Assembly: GCF_001039275.2 (NCBI RefSeq)
Contig: NZ_CP030117.1
Coordinates: 1,571,501 to 1,635,500, forward strand
Source of the DNA: Brevibacillus brevis
Lineage (GTDB): Bacteria > Bacillota > Bacilli > Brevibacillales > Brevibacillaceae
Length of the DNA: 64,000 bases
Direction of reading: 5' to 3'
Shown here piece after piece: positions 9,054 through 16,542 of this stretch. Below the pieces are notes generated by a model. The model made no database searches, was not told the origin of the DNA, and worked only from the letters and a program-made list of their open reading frames with translations. Numbering within the stretch: position 1 is the first letter of the stretch; every line of letters starts with the position of its first letter. The position numbers and the translations under genes were made by a program.

Positions 9054-9962
9054 ATGAAAGATAAATCACATGTAAATAAACGAGGTCAAACCGAACTGGA
9101 GTACTTGGAGGCTTATGATGTCAGCCAATTCGAGCGACCGTCTGTGACAGTCGATATGCTGGTATTCACCGTGATGGATGAGCTGGAGGAGAATTACCGC
9201 AAGCTCTCGCCCAAGTCGTTGAAAATATTGCTCGTGAAGCGTGGGGAGCATCCCTATATCGGCCAATGGGCGTTGCCAGGCGGATTTGTTGCACCTGGGG
9301 AGAGTCTCGAGGAGGCAGCCAGACGCGAGCTGCGTACAGAAACAAACGTAGACGACATTTACTTGGAGCAGCTCTACACCTGGGGTGATGCGGGCAGAGA
9401 TCCTCGGACATGGGTCATCAGCACATCGTACATGGCCTTGGTAGACAGCTCGTCTTTACAGCTACAAGCAGGGGATGATGCAGATGAAGCGGAGTGGTAC
9501 CGCATCGAGGACAGGTGGGTGAAAGAAACGAAGACGGCGACTATTGACGGCTCCATTACTGAAAAATGGCTGGAGCTGCGCCTTGTACATGAGAGCGAAG
9601 AGCTGTCTGCCACCATTAAGATCACCAAAACAGTAACGGGTCGCACGATACGTGAGACACGCGAAATTGTAGAGACGAACAACATCGCTTTCGATCATGC
9701 CAAAATCATTCAATACGCACTGGAACGATTGCGTAACAAGATTGAATACACGGACATCGCCTTTGCCTTAATGCCGGAGCTGTTCACGCTAAGCGATCTG
9801 CAACAGGTGTACGAAGTGATTTTGGGACGTGAGCTGTTGGCTGCGGCATTTCGCAGGAAGGTAGCCGACAAAGTGCTGGAAACGAATCAATATCGAAAAC
9901 ATGCCGGGCACCGACCATCCAAGTACTTCCGATTTAACCCGGAATGGATGGATCAGGCGTAG
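9054..9962 (+). CDS. NrtR-type Nudix/winged-helix regulator of NAD metabolism
   Basis: The 302-residue protein joins an N-terminal Nudix domain to a C-terminal winged helix whose FTLSDLQQVYEVILGREL and FRRKV...RPSKYFRF segments match NrtR repressors. The Nudix box runs from Gly77 to Val99. It keeps Glu83, Arg91, Glu92 and Glu96, but the first Glu of the catalytic EE pair is Thr95 and the late Gly is Asn98. This suggests a sensor that binds rather than hydrolyses its ligand; known NrtR proteins bind ADP-ribose. It is the first gene of an operon with a PARG-like hydrolase, PnuC and NadR, preceded by a palindrome. Confidence 0.85.
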   Translation: MKDKSHVNKRGQTELEYLEAYDVSQFERPSVTVDMLVFTVMDELEENYRKLSPKSLKILLVKRGEHPYIGQWALPGGFVAPGESLEEAARRELRTETNVDDIYLEQLYTWGDAGRDPRTWVISTSYMALVDSSSLQLQAGDDADEAEWYRIEDRWVKETKTATIDGSITEKWLELRLVHESEELSATIKITKTVTGRTIRETREIVETNNIAFDHAKIIQYALERLRNKIEYTDIAFALMPELFTLSDLQQVYEVILGRELLAAAFRRKVADKVLETNQYRKHAGHRPSKYFRFNPEWMDQA

Positions 9963-9986
9963 CCCCGTACCAGGGAGGAAATCAGA

Positions 9987-10847
9987 ATGAATCAGGGACA
10001 CAATCGAAGCGTGCGCGTACGAATCGCGCAAGAGACGCTGCAAATCATAGAGCAGGGCTACTACGTGAACAGAGCGGGAGAAAAGAAGAACATTACGGAG
10101 GATCTAGCTGCTGCCATCAGCCAGTCAATCTTGTATCGTCCAAATGATTTGACAGCAAACACAGTGCCATTGCTATCGAATCAAGCAGCGGCTGCACAGT
10201 TGCGTGCCAAAGTCGAGGTAACCTCGGAATCCAGTCTGGATGCAGCCAAGCGCCTCGTCGTTCACGAGAAACGAGCAGATACCGTTTGTTTGAATTTTGC
10301 TTCCGCCAAAAATCCGGGCGGAGGTTTCCTTGGGGGAAGCCAGGCGCAGGAAGAGAGCTTGGCGCGTTCCTCCGGGCTGTATCCTTGCATCGTGCAGATG
10401 CAGGAAATGTACACCTATCATCGTCAGTTGAAAACCTGCTTTTACTCCGATTACATGATCTATGCACCGCGTGTTCCTGTGCTCCGCGACCAAAGCGATC
10501 AGCTTTTGCATGATCCATATCTCTTGTCTTTTATTACGGCGCCTGCTGTGAATGCAGGGGTTATTCGTGAGCGAGAGCCTGAAAATATCGCGAAGATTGG
10601 CCCTGTCATGAAGGAACGCATTCGAAAAATCTTGCGGGCAGCAGCCATTCATAACCACCGGACGATCATTTTGGGAGCGTACGGCTGCGGAGTATTCCGC
10701 AACAAAGCGGAGGACGTAGCAGATTACTTTGCGACTGTTTTGATTGACGAACAGTATGCACAGCTTTTTGACCACATCGTTTTTGCCGTCTATGACAATT
10801 CTGCGCGCCAGGAAAACCTGCGAGCGTTCAAGGAGAGATTCGCATGA
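9987..10847 (+). CDS. Microbial-type poly(ADP-ribose) glycohydrolase (TIGR02452 family)
   Basis: The 286-residue protein carries the PARG signature GGG-x7-QEE at residues 111-123, preceded by FASAKNP, and a later GAYGCGVFRNKAEDVADYF segment typical of macrodomain-fold ADP-ribose hydrolases. The family removes ADP-ribose from proteins or chains, releasing free ADP-ribose. It sits 24 bp after the NrtR-like gene behind a GGGAGG site, and its stop overlaps the pnuC start (ATGA). Its place in an NAD-salvage operon suggests it recycles ADP-ribosyl groups or supplies the regulator's ligand. The substrate itself is not known. Confidence 0.85.
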   Translation: MNQGHNRSVRVRIAQETLQIIEQGYYVNRAGEKKNITEDLAAAISQSILYRPNDLTANTVPLLSNQAAAAQLRAKVEVTSESSLDAAKRLVVHEKRADTVCLNFASAKNPGGGFLGGSQAQEESLARSSGLYPCIVQMQEMYTYHRQLKTCFYSDYMIYAPRVPVLRDQSDQLLHDPYLLSFITAPAVNAGVIREREPENIAKIGPVMKERIRKILRAAAIHNHRTIILGAYGCGVFRNKAEDVADYFATVLIDEQYAQLFDHIVFAVYDNSARQENLRAFKERFA

Positions 10848-11557
10848 ATGCGAAAAGCACCCGCTTTTTAGCAGACTGGAATTGGTTTGAAAAAATTTGG
10901 CTTATTTCGTTTACACTCGTTACCCTCTATTTGTATTTCGCATTGGATGATACATTCATCGGCTTGATCGCCTCCTTGACAGGGATGCTGAGTGTCGTGC
11001 TCGTCGCCAAAGGCAAGACGTGGAGCTATTACCCGGGTATCATCAATGTGGTTTTGTACGCGTTCGTCGCCTATGGGCAAAAGTACTATGGCGAAGTGAT
11101 GCTGAATCTTCTCTATTTTTTGCCGATGCAATTCATTGGACTCTACCTGTGGCGTAAAAACCGCGTGTCCGAAGTGAAACAAAATGATGTCATGATTACC
11201 GTTTTGTCCAATCGAGCACGCATCTGGTGGACAATCTTGAGCGTCATTGCAACCGTCGCCTACGGATTTGTATTAAAGCAAATGGGCGGGGCCTTGCCTT
11301 TTGTCGATTCCTTGACGGCTGTGCTCTCCGTCATCGCGATGCTTTTCATGGTGAAGCGTTTGGTCGAACAGTGGGTGGTCTGGATCATCATTGATTTGTT
11401 CACGATCTACATGTGGCTGGTGGCGTTTTTGAAGGACGGAAGCGATATCTCGATGCTGGTCATGTGGTCCGCTTATTTGGTGAATGCCATCTACGGCTTG
11501 ATGAACTGGGTAAGACAGTATCGCAAGCAAAGGGAGGAGCAGACATGGGGGGCGTAG
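10844..11557 (+). CDS. pnuC: Nicotinamide riboside transporter PnuC
   Basis: The 237-residue membrane protein has about seven hydrophobic helices. The IGLYLWRKN segment near residue 98 and the closing W-VAFLKDGSDISMLVMWSAYLVNAIYGLMNW region are PnuC features. PnuC lets nicotinamide riboside diffuse in, and a kinase traps it by phosphorylation; that kinase is the NadR domain encoded next. Start and upstream stop overlap as ATGA, and the 3' end overlaps nadR by 13 bp, so the three genes are translationally coupled. Confidence 0.9.
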   Translation: MNAKSTRFLADWNWFEKIWLISFTLVTLYLYFALDDTFIGLIASLTGMLSVVLVAKGKTWSYYPGIINVVLYAFVAYGQKYYGEVMLNLLYFLPMQFIGLYLWRKNRVSEVKQNDVMITVLSNRARIWWTILSVIATVAYGFVLKQMGGALPFVDSLTAVLSVIAMLFMVKRLVEQWVVWIIIDLFTIYMWLVAFLKDGSDISMLVMWSAYLVNAIYGLMNWVRQYRKQREEQTWGA

Positions 11558-12603
11558 GCTTCATTGGTGGAAAATTTTTGCCACTGCATCAGGGACATGT
11601 ATACGCAATTACACAGGCGGCCTGCCGCTGTGACGAGCTGTACGTCGTTCTCTCGCACAGCCCGACTCGCGACCGAAAACTGTGTGAAGAGGCAGGGATC
11701 AAGGCCATTCCCTATGAAGTGCGCTTGAGATGGCTGTCCACACTGGTCAAGGACATGGAAAATGTCCGCGTACTGGCAGTCGAGGATCATGCGGATAGCG
11801 ACGAGAGCTACGATTGGGAGGCAGGAGCAGTGGACATCAAGCGCAAGATCGGGAAAAAAATCGATCTGGTTTTCAGCTCCGAGTCCACCTATGATCCGAT
11901 TTTTCGCCGTTTGTACCCGGAGGCAGCGCACATCATACTCGATGAATCGCGCAGCCAAGTGCCGATTTCCGCTACCCAAATTCGCCAAGAAGGGGTCTAC
12001 ACCCATTGGCAGCACATCCCTGCTGTTGTTCAGCCCTATTTCGTCAAAAAGGTAGTAGTGGTAGGAACAGAGAGCTGCGGGAAATCGACCTTGACCCGTT
12101 ATCTTGCGAAAATCTACAACACCGTGTTTGTCGAGGAGTATGGGCGCACCATCTGCGAAGAGGTCGGGGGCTGCGATACGATTTTGACACCGGAGTATTT
12201 CCCGCATATCGCGTATGGACACAAAATGAAAGAGTACGAAGCGCTCCAGAAAGCCAACAAGCTCTTGTTCATCGATACCGAAGCGATTGTCACCCAGTTT
12301 TACTCTGAACTGTACACCGGGCAAACCTTCCCTGTCCTGGACCAGGTTGCCGAAGAGCAAGCGTATGATTTGTGGCTGTTCATGGAGCCAGATGTCGCGT
12401 GGGTGGATGATGGACTGCGTGTGCACGGAGAGGAGCCAGTACGCCTACACAATCATGAAAAGCTGCGTCAGATGCTGGATGAGCGTGGAATAACCTACGT
12501 GACACTGCGAGGAAATTATGCCGAGAGACTGCAAAGAGCTATGCAGCATGTCGATCAACTGTTGAAGACGACTTCTCAACGAGCTGGAATTGGGCTAGAC
12601 TGA
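11545..12603 (+). CDS. nadR: Bifunctional NMN adenylyltransferase/ribosylnicotinamide kinase
   Basis: The N-terminal nucleotidyltransferase domain has GGKFLPLHQGH with the HxGH motif at residues 15-18 and ISATQIR near 150. The C-terminal kinase domain has the Walker A GTESCGKST near 173-181 and FVEEYGR after it. The pair converts imported nicotinamide riboside to NMN and then NAD+. The enterobacterial helix-turn-helix domain is absent, so regulation here falls to the NrtR-like protein. The open frame extends back to 11413, but ATG 11545 has an AGGGAGGAGC site and starts the conserved domain; 352 residues. Confidence 0.9.
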   Translation: MGGVGFIGGKFLPLHQGHVYAITQAACRCDELYVVLSHSPTRDRKLCEEAGIKAIPYEVRLRWLSTLVKDMENVRVLAVEDHADSDESYDWEAGAVDIKRKIGKKIDLVFSSESTYDPIFRRLYPEAAHIILDESRSQVPISATQIRQEGVYTHWQHIPAVVQPYFVKKVVVVGTESCGKSTLTRYLAKIYNTVFVEEYGRTICEEVGGCDTILTPEYFPHIAYGHKMKEYEALQKANKLLFIDTEAIVTQFYSELYTGQTFPVLDQVAEEQAYDLWLFMEPDVAWVDDGLRVHGEEPVRLHNHEKLRQMLDERGITYVTLRGNYAERLQRAMQHVDQLLKTTSQRAGIGLD

Positions 12604-12644
12604 AGTCATCAAACGATTCTGACAGTAGAAGGGAGACGTGCTGC

Positions 12645-13232
12645 ATGCAGTCGATCGTACAGCCGCTATCCCCCCTTAGCTTGAAGGAATGGGCAGTCGC
12701 CGTCAAAGCACTTGGAGAAGGTGAGCAGATCATCACGATCCGCAAGGGTGGATTATACGAAGAAACACGAGAATTCCGCTTGGAAAACAATCAATTTTAT
12801 TTGTATCCGACCTATGAGCACCAGAAGCGCGACATGGTAAAGGCAGACTACCAACACCTGTTGGACGCGACCCTCGAAGGCTGGACAATGGACAAGAAGA
12901 GCGTGACGATTGAATACTTTGCCGAAGTAACCGATGATGTTGAACTGATGGACGATGCCAAGCTGCGTGCGCTTTCGCCCTTCCACATCTGGACGGATAA
13001 TTTCGCAGATGTGCGCTTGCATTGGAAGAAAAAACAGCCGCTGCACATTTTGTTCGTGCGGATGTATCGATTAGAGCAGCCGATAGAAATCCCGATTGAC
13101 GCTGCTTATCAAGGCTGCAAATCTTGGCATGATCTATTGGTGGATATTCCGCGAGCTGCGTTTACCCCTGTGCTTTCCGACGAGGAGTTCGCAGCGAAAA
13201 AAGCTGCGATCATGACCATTCTGCAAAGCTAA
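12645..13232 (+). CDS. DUF1802 family protein
   Basis: The 195-residue protein opens with LKEWAVAVKALGEGEQIITIRKGG and continues with the LYPTYEHQK segment, both diagnostic of DUF1802. A FHIWTDNFADVRLHWKKKQPLHILFVRMYRL region follows, as in the family. No biochemical role is established. It is cytosolic by sequence, lacks a signal peptide, and lies 41 bp after nadR on the same strand with no visible terminator, so it may be read from the NAD operon. Whether it takes part in NAD metabolism is unknown. Confidence 0.85.
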   Translation: MQSIVQPLSPLSLKEWAVAVKALGEGEQIITIRKGGLYEETREFRLENNQFYLYPTYEHQKRDMVKADYQHLLDATLEGWTMDKKSVTIEYFAEVTDDVELMDDAKLRALSPFHIWTDNFADVRLHWKKKQPLHILFVRMYRLEQPIEIPIDAAYQGCKSWHDLLVDIPRAAFTPVLSDEEFAAKKAAIMTILQS

Positions 13233-13265
13233 CCATGTCATTCCAATCTTGTCTGGAGGGTTCTC

Positions 13266-14246
13266 ATGAAAGCGATCTTGGTAACGGAATTAGGCGGGCC
13301 GGAAACGATGAAATATACCGAAGTCGAGATGCCGAGCATGTCACCTACACAGGTCCTGATCCGCGTCGAGATGACCAGTGTCAATTTTGCCGATATCAAA
13401 TCACGATATGGAAAAAAGGGAGCAGCCAAGCTGCCGTTTATCCCGGGACTTGATGCGACTGGTGTGATTGAACAGGTGGGGGCAGAGGTGCATAGCCTGA
13501 AGGTGGGACAACGAGTCATCGCATTTCCGGCCAACGGATCGTACGCCGAATATATCGTGGCGGAAGAGAGCTTGACCTTTGCACTGCCAGATCAAATCAG
13601 CACGGAAACAGCAGCGGCTTGCCCAGTCGTGTCATTTACTTCGTACCAGCTATTGGCGAAGGTTGCCCGCATTGCCAAAGGGGAGACCGTACTGATTCAC
13701 GCTGCGGCAGGCGGAATCGGAACCACGGCCATTCAATTAGCCAAGCTGCTGGGAGCAGGCCGTGTCATTGGCACAGTTGGTAATGAAACAAAGGCGAAAA
13801 TTGCCTTGTCAGCCGGTGCCGACCATGTCATTTGCAATGATCGCGAAGATTTTGTGGAAAAGGTACGTGCGCTGACGGATGGTGCGGGAGCCGATGTCAT
13901 TTTGGACTCGATTTCCGGAACGGTGAGCGAGCGTAGTCTCGAGTGCCTCGCTTGGTACGGCCGACTCGTCCATTTTGGCAATGCCAGCGGTGAAATCGGT
14001 CAGATCAAGACGATCGATCTGCATGCAAGCTGCCGTTCTGTATTAGGCTTCAGCTTTGGTACGACACGCAAGTTCCGTCCACACTTGTTGCAGGATACAG
14101 CCAAGCAAGTCTTGGAGTATTTGGCGAATGGTCAGCTCGACATCAAGATCGGCAAGCATTTTGCATTGGAAGAAGCAGCAAGTGCCCATGCGTTGGTCGA
14201 GAGCAGGGCGAGTACGGGAAAAGTACTGCTGGATGTGCGTTCGTAA
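13266..14246 (+). CDS. Quinone oxidoreductase-like zinc-free MDR enzyme
   Basis: The 326-residue NADPH:quinone reductase-type protein belongs to the medium-chain dehydrogenase superfamily. MKAILVTELGGPE opens the GroES-like domain, SVNFADIKSRYG replaces the zinc-ligand region of alcohol dehydrogenases, and the Rossmann segment VLIHAAAGGIGTTAIQLAK near residue 141 binds NADPH. No structural-zinc cysteines are present. GGAGGG provides the ribosome site. The physiological substrate could be a quinone or a reactive enone. A terminator directly follows. Confidence 0.88.
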   Translation: MKAILVTELGGPETMKYTEVEMPSMSPTQVLIRVEMTSVNFADIKSRYGKKGAAKLPFIPGLDATGVIEQVGAEVHSLKVGQRVIAFPANGSYAEYIVAEESLTFALPDQISTETAAACPVVSFTSYQLLAKVARIAKGETVLIHAAAGGIGTTAIQLAKLLGAGRVIGTVGNETKAKIALSAGADHVICNDREDFVEKVRALTDGAGADVILDSISGTVSERSLECLAWYGRLVHFGNASGEIGQIKTIDLHASCRSVLGFSFGTTRKFRPHLLQDTAKQVLEYLANGQLDIKIGKHFALEEAASAHALVESRASTGKVLLDVRS

Positions 14247-14253
14247 CGATGTG

Positions 14254-14290
14254 GAGCCCTTGCTGACTCAAAAGCGAGGGCTTTTTCTTT
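14254..14290 (+). terminator. Rho-independent terminator
   Basis: AGCCCTTGC pairs with GCGAGGGCT around a short loop, followed by a T-rich tail, after the quinone oxidoreductase gene. Confidence 0.85.
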
Positions 14291-14313
14291 AGCATTTTGG
14301 AGAGGTGATTGTT

Positions 14314-14793
14314 ATGCAGATGATTTCAACAAGCGAACTGGACAAAAATGTCATCACAGAATTTTTCATCAAACACTGGGGAAGTCCGCAAATGGTCATC
14401 TCCAGTGGCGTCTTCCAATGCGATGCGCTGGACGGCTACGCAGTGAAAGGGGAAGATGGTGCGATCAACGGATTTATTTCCTATGTACTCGAAGATCAGG
14501 AATGTGAAATCATTTCCTTGGACAGCGTGATCGAAAACAAAGGAATCGGGACCGCCCTTCTCTGTCAAGTAGAGCAGACCGCCAAAGAAAAAGGCTGCCA
14601 CCGCATGAAGCTCGTCACCACCAACGATAACCTGCACGCCATTGGCTTTTACCAAAAAAGAGGCTATCAGCTTCACGCGCTGTACATCAATGCCGTGGAC
14701 AAAGCCCGCCAAATCAAACCAGAAATCCCCCTGATCGCAGACAACGGCATCCCTATCCGCGATGAAATCCTTTTTATAAAAAAACTTTTTTAA
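14314..14793 (+). CDS. GNAT family N-acetyltransferase
   Basis: The 159-residue protein shows the acetyl-CoA-binding motif of GNAT enzymes as ENKGIGTALLCQVEQTAKEKG near residue 71, then KLVTTNDNLHAIGFYQKRGY, the conserved C-terminal half. The substrate is unknown. ATG 14314 is preferred because GGAGAGG lies eight bases before it; a GTG at 14305 overlaps that site. The last codons (LFIKKLF and the stop) are encoded by the A/T-rich left end of the hairpin element at 14782-14950, so the native C-terminus may have been altered by that element. Confidence 0.85.
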   Translation: MQMISTSELDKNVITEFFIKHWGSPQMVISSGVFQCDALDGYAVKGEDGAINGFISYVLEDQECEIISLDSVIENKGIGTALLCQVEQTAKEKGCHRMKLVTTNDNLHAIGFYQKRGYQLHALYINAVDKARQIKPEIPLIADNGIPIRDEILFIKKLF

Positions 14794-14950
14794 AAAAGCA
14801 CCGAAGAAGTAATAGCTGTCCGAAAAGCACAGGTACATGTTTGGAAGGAGACCGCCCGAACGAAGTGAGGAAAAAGGCGACTGGAAAACATGTGCCTGCG
14901 CTTCCCTGCGACCACCGCAGAATGAAAGCCTCTGGTTTTTTAAAAAGTTT
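14782..14950. repeat. 169-bp hairpin element with A/T inverted ends
   Basis: AAACTTTTTTAAAAAA (14782-14797) faces TTTTTTAAAAAGTTT (14936-14950). Inside, 14825-14842 pairs with 14886-14903 over 18 positions with one mismatch and one wobble (core ACATGTTT/AAACATGT). A small perfect hairpin CTGCG-ACCAC-CGCAG sits at 14906-14920. It has no coding potential I would accept and no visible second copy in the window. It could be a mobile miniature element or a transcribed structured RNA. It shares no obvious sequence with the 200-bp repeat. Confidence 0.65.
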
Positions 14951-14965
14951 CCCCCCACACAATTG

Positions 14966-14994
14966 TTGACATTCGTAACTGTACGAATTATTAT
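14966..14994 (+). promoter_or_regulatory. SigA-type promoter of the Rrf2 gene
   Basis: A perfect -35 TTGACA (14966-14971), a 17-bp spacer and a -10 TATTAT (14989-14994) lie about 33 bp before the start codon. Confidence 0.85.
14971..14988 (+). promoter_or_regulatory. Putative Rrf2 operator inside the promoter spacer
   Basis: ATTCGTA-ACTG-TACGAAT is a perfect 7-4-7 inverted repeat filling the space between -35 and -10, a position where a bound repressor would block RNA polymerase. The binding protein is inferred from adjacency. Confidence 0.6.
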
Positions 14995-15027
14995 TACAGT
15001 ACTCTTCGCAAGGAGGCCGTCTGTGAC

Positions 15028-15465
15028 GTGAATAGTGAATTTACCATAGCTGTTCACAGCTTGGCGTTGTTGGCTCATATCCCAGAGCATATGGCAAGCA
15101 GTGAGCTCATCGCAAAAAATGTATGTACGAATCCTGCCAGAATTCGCAAAATCATGAGCATTCTACGTAAGAACGGATTTGTGAAGACCAAAGAGGGAAT
15201 TGGCGGCGGTTATATACTCGCGTGCGACCCGAATGAGGTCACCTTGGCTGAGATATATCGTTCGATCTCGAACGGTACGCTGAAGCCGCACTGGTGTTCG
15301 GGAGATCCGCAAGAAGCGTGTCAGGTTTCTGCGAATATGCATGGAGTCATGGATCAGATTTTTACCGAAGCAGAGATGTACTTCACGAAGTATTTGGAAC
15401 AAATCACGATCCAGACCGTATTAGATAAAGTTCGTCAAGGATGTCAGGAGAATTCGCAACAGTAA
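15028..15465 (+). CDS. Rrf2 family transcriptional regulator
   Basis: The 145-residue protein is a winged-helix regulator of the Rrf2/IscR group. The N-terminal region contains SELIAKNVCTNPARIRKIMSILRKNGFVKTKEGIGGGY, the recognition helix and wing. Cysteines occur at 33, 66, 90 and 98; the C-x7-C pair at 90-98 lies where Rrf2 proteins carry redox or Fe-S ligands, but the usual three-cysteine IscR spacing is not kept. Translation starts at GTG behind AGGAGG. The downstream genes (IDEAL-like, thioredoxin-like, MFS) follow on the same strand, and a shared motif suggests it also controls them. Confidence 0.88.
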   Translation: MNSEFTIAVHSLALLAHIPEHMASSELIAKNVCTNPARIRKIMSILRKNGFVKTKEGIGGGYILACDPNEVTLAEIYRSISNGTLKPHWCSGDPQEACQVSANMHGVMDQIFTEAEMYFTKYLEQITIQTVLDKVRQGCQENSQQ

Positions 15466-15488
15466 CCATACAAATTTTTAACGTGGAA

Positions 15489-15509
15489 ACTGTAATAAAT
15501 TCCGTTACA
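15489..15509 (+). promoter_or_regulatory. Second candidate Rrf2 site before the next gene
   Basis: The 10-mer ACTGTAATAA (15489-15498) also occurs exactly, on the opposite strand, at 14991-15000 in the Rrf2 promoter. Here TGTAA and TTACA (15505-15509) form an inverted repeat just upstream of the ribosome site of the following gene. Confidence 0.45.
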
Positions 15510-15527
15510 ATTAGGAGGTGCACGAGA

Positions 15528-15917
15528 ATGAATCGAGATGAGTTATTGGAAGTCGGAGAATGGATATTGGGCAAAACCAAATTCGGCGAATTAGTTCAAG
15601 GCTTCGTCGAAACAGATGATTCATTGCGAGGTACCGCGAAAGTTTATGTGGTTCATTGCGACAACGAAGAGACGATCGGCAAGCAGGTGGTGATTCCAAG
15701 ACAGTGGATGGAACGCATTCCGGTAGGTTCTTTTGATGATGAAGAGCACATGCATGATCTAATCGACCTCGCCCTCGCAACCAAAGATAGAGAGTGGTTT
15801 ATGGACCTGACTGCCAAGGCAAGCACCATGAAACAGACGTCAGGGAAAGAAGCCCGCAAAACAAGAAGCTCTTCCATTCGCAATCGCTTGGGAACTTCTG
15901 CTATTTGGGAGCAATAA
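15528..15917 (+). CDS. Small protein with IDEAL-like motif, function unknown
   Basis: The 129-residue protein has no membrane segment. Residues around 75-95 (MHDLIDLALATKDREWFMDLT) resemble the IDEAL motif of small Bacillota adaptor-like proteins, a resemblance by eye only. The C-terminal 30 residues are basic and serine-rich, probably disordered. The frame opens at 15441 inside the Rrf2 gene, but ATG 15528 has a TAGGAGGTG site and is clearly the start. It lies between an Rrf2 regulator and a thioredoxin-like gene, hinting at a redox-linked role. Confidence 0.7.
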   Translation: MNRDELLEVGEWILGKTKFGELVQGFVETDDSLRGTAKVYVVHCDNEETIGKQVVIPRQWMERIPVGSFDDEEHMHDLIDLALATKDREWFMDLTAKASTMKQTSGKEARKTRSSSIRNRLGTSAIWEQ

Positions 15918-15947
15918 TTTTTCACTATACCGAGAGGAGTACGGAGT

Positions 15948-16511
15948 ATGTCTAACGTGAATCATAACAGTTGGTTTGAAAAAGGAATGAGCTTTGCTGC
16001 GTACAAAGAAAGCATGAACGTCAACAAAGAAGAGCTGTCCCGCGTATACGATCAGCTCACATTTACTGACGAGGATCTGGCTGTCTGGAAGGACCTCTCC
16101 CAGCGCAATTGGAAAGGGGTCGTGCTGACCGCAGACTGGTGTGGGGATGCTTCCTTGTGCGTTCCTGTCATTCAGCGAATTGCCGAGGAAAGCAACATCG
16201 AATTACGCTTTCTTATCCGTGACGAAAATCTGGAGCTGATGGATCAATACCTGACCAATGGCACAGCACGTGCGATCCCGATCTTTATTTTCCTCGACCA
16301 GGATGGCTACGAGGCAAGAGTTTGGGGACCGCGTTCTCCAGAAGTGCAGGAAATGATTACGACGGCCCGCGCAGGATTGCCTGCTGCTGACGCTCCTGAT
16401 TTTGAGGAGAAGCAAAAGGAGCTGTACCGCAGCTTCAAGCAGACGATTTCAACAGACCCAGCCATTTGGCGCACGGTGATTGAAAGTGTGAAAGCGAAGC
16501 TGCAAGGCTAA
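15948..16511 (+). CDS. Thioredoxin-family protein
   Basis: The 187-residue cytosolic protein has a thioredoxin fold: GVVLTADWCGDASLCVPVIQRIA near residue 62 holds the redox site, and the cis-proline segment appears as ARAIPIFIFLDQDG near 104. The active site reads WCGDASLC rather than the classical WCxxC, so the second cysteine is displaced, and disulfide reductase activity is uncertain. A GAGAGGAG site precedes the start. It probably shares a transcript with the IDEAL-like gene 30 bp upstream and the MFS gene 31 bp downstream. Confidence 0.82.
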   Translation: MSNVNHNSWFEKGMSFAAYKESMNVNKEELSRVYDQLTFTDEDLAVWKDLSQRNWKGVVLTADWCGDASLCVPVIQRIAEESNIELRFLIRDENLELMDQYLTNGTARAIPIFIFLDQDGYEARVWGPRSPEVQEMITTARAGLPAADAPDFEEKQKELYRSFKQTISTDPAIWRTVIESVKAKLQG

Positions 16512-16542
16512 AGAGAAAATCTATAAGGATAGGACTGGATAA

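Noticed and set aside
11491-12426. 311-codon minus-strand frame opposite nadR
   Set aside because: It is a shadow of the nadR reading frame with no ribosome site and no family resemblance.
14326-15090. 254-codon minus-strand frame across GNAT and the hairpin element
   Set aside because: It lies opposite a convincing GNAT gene and crosses the element and the Rrf2 promoter. Its Phe-rich composition is typical of an antisense frame.
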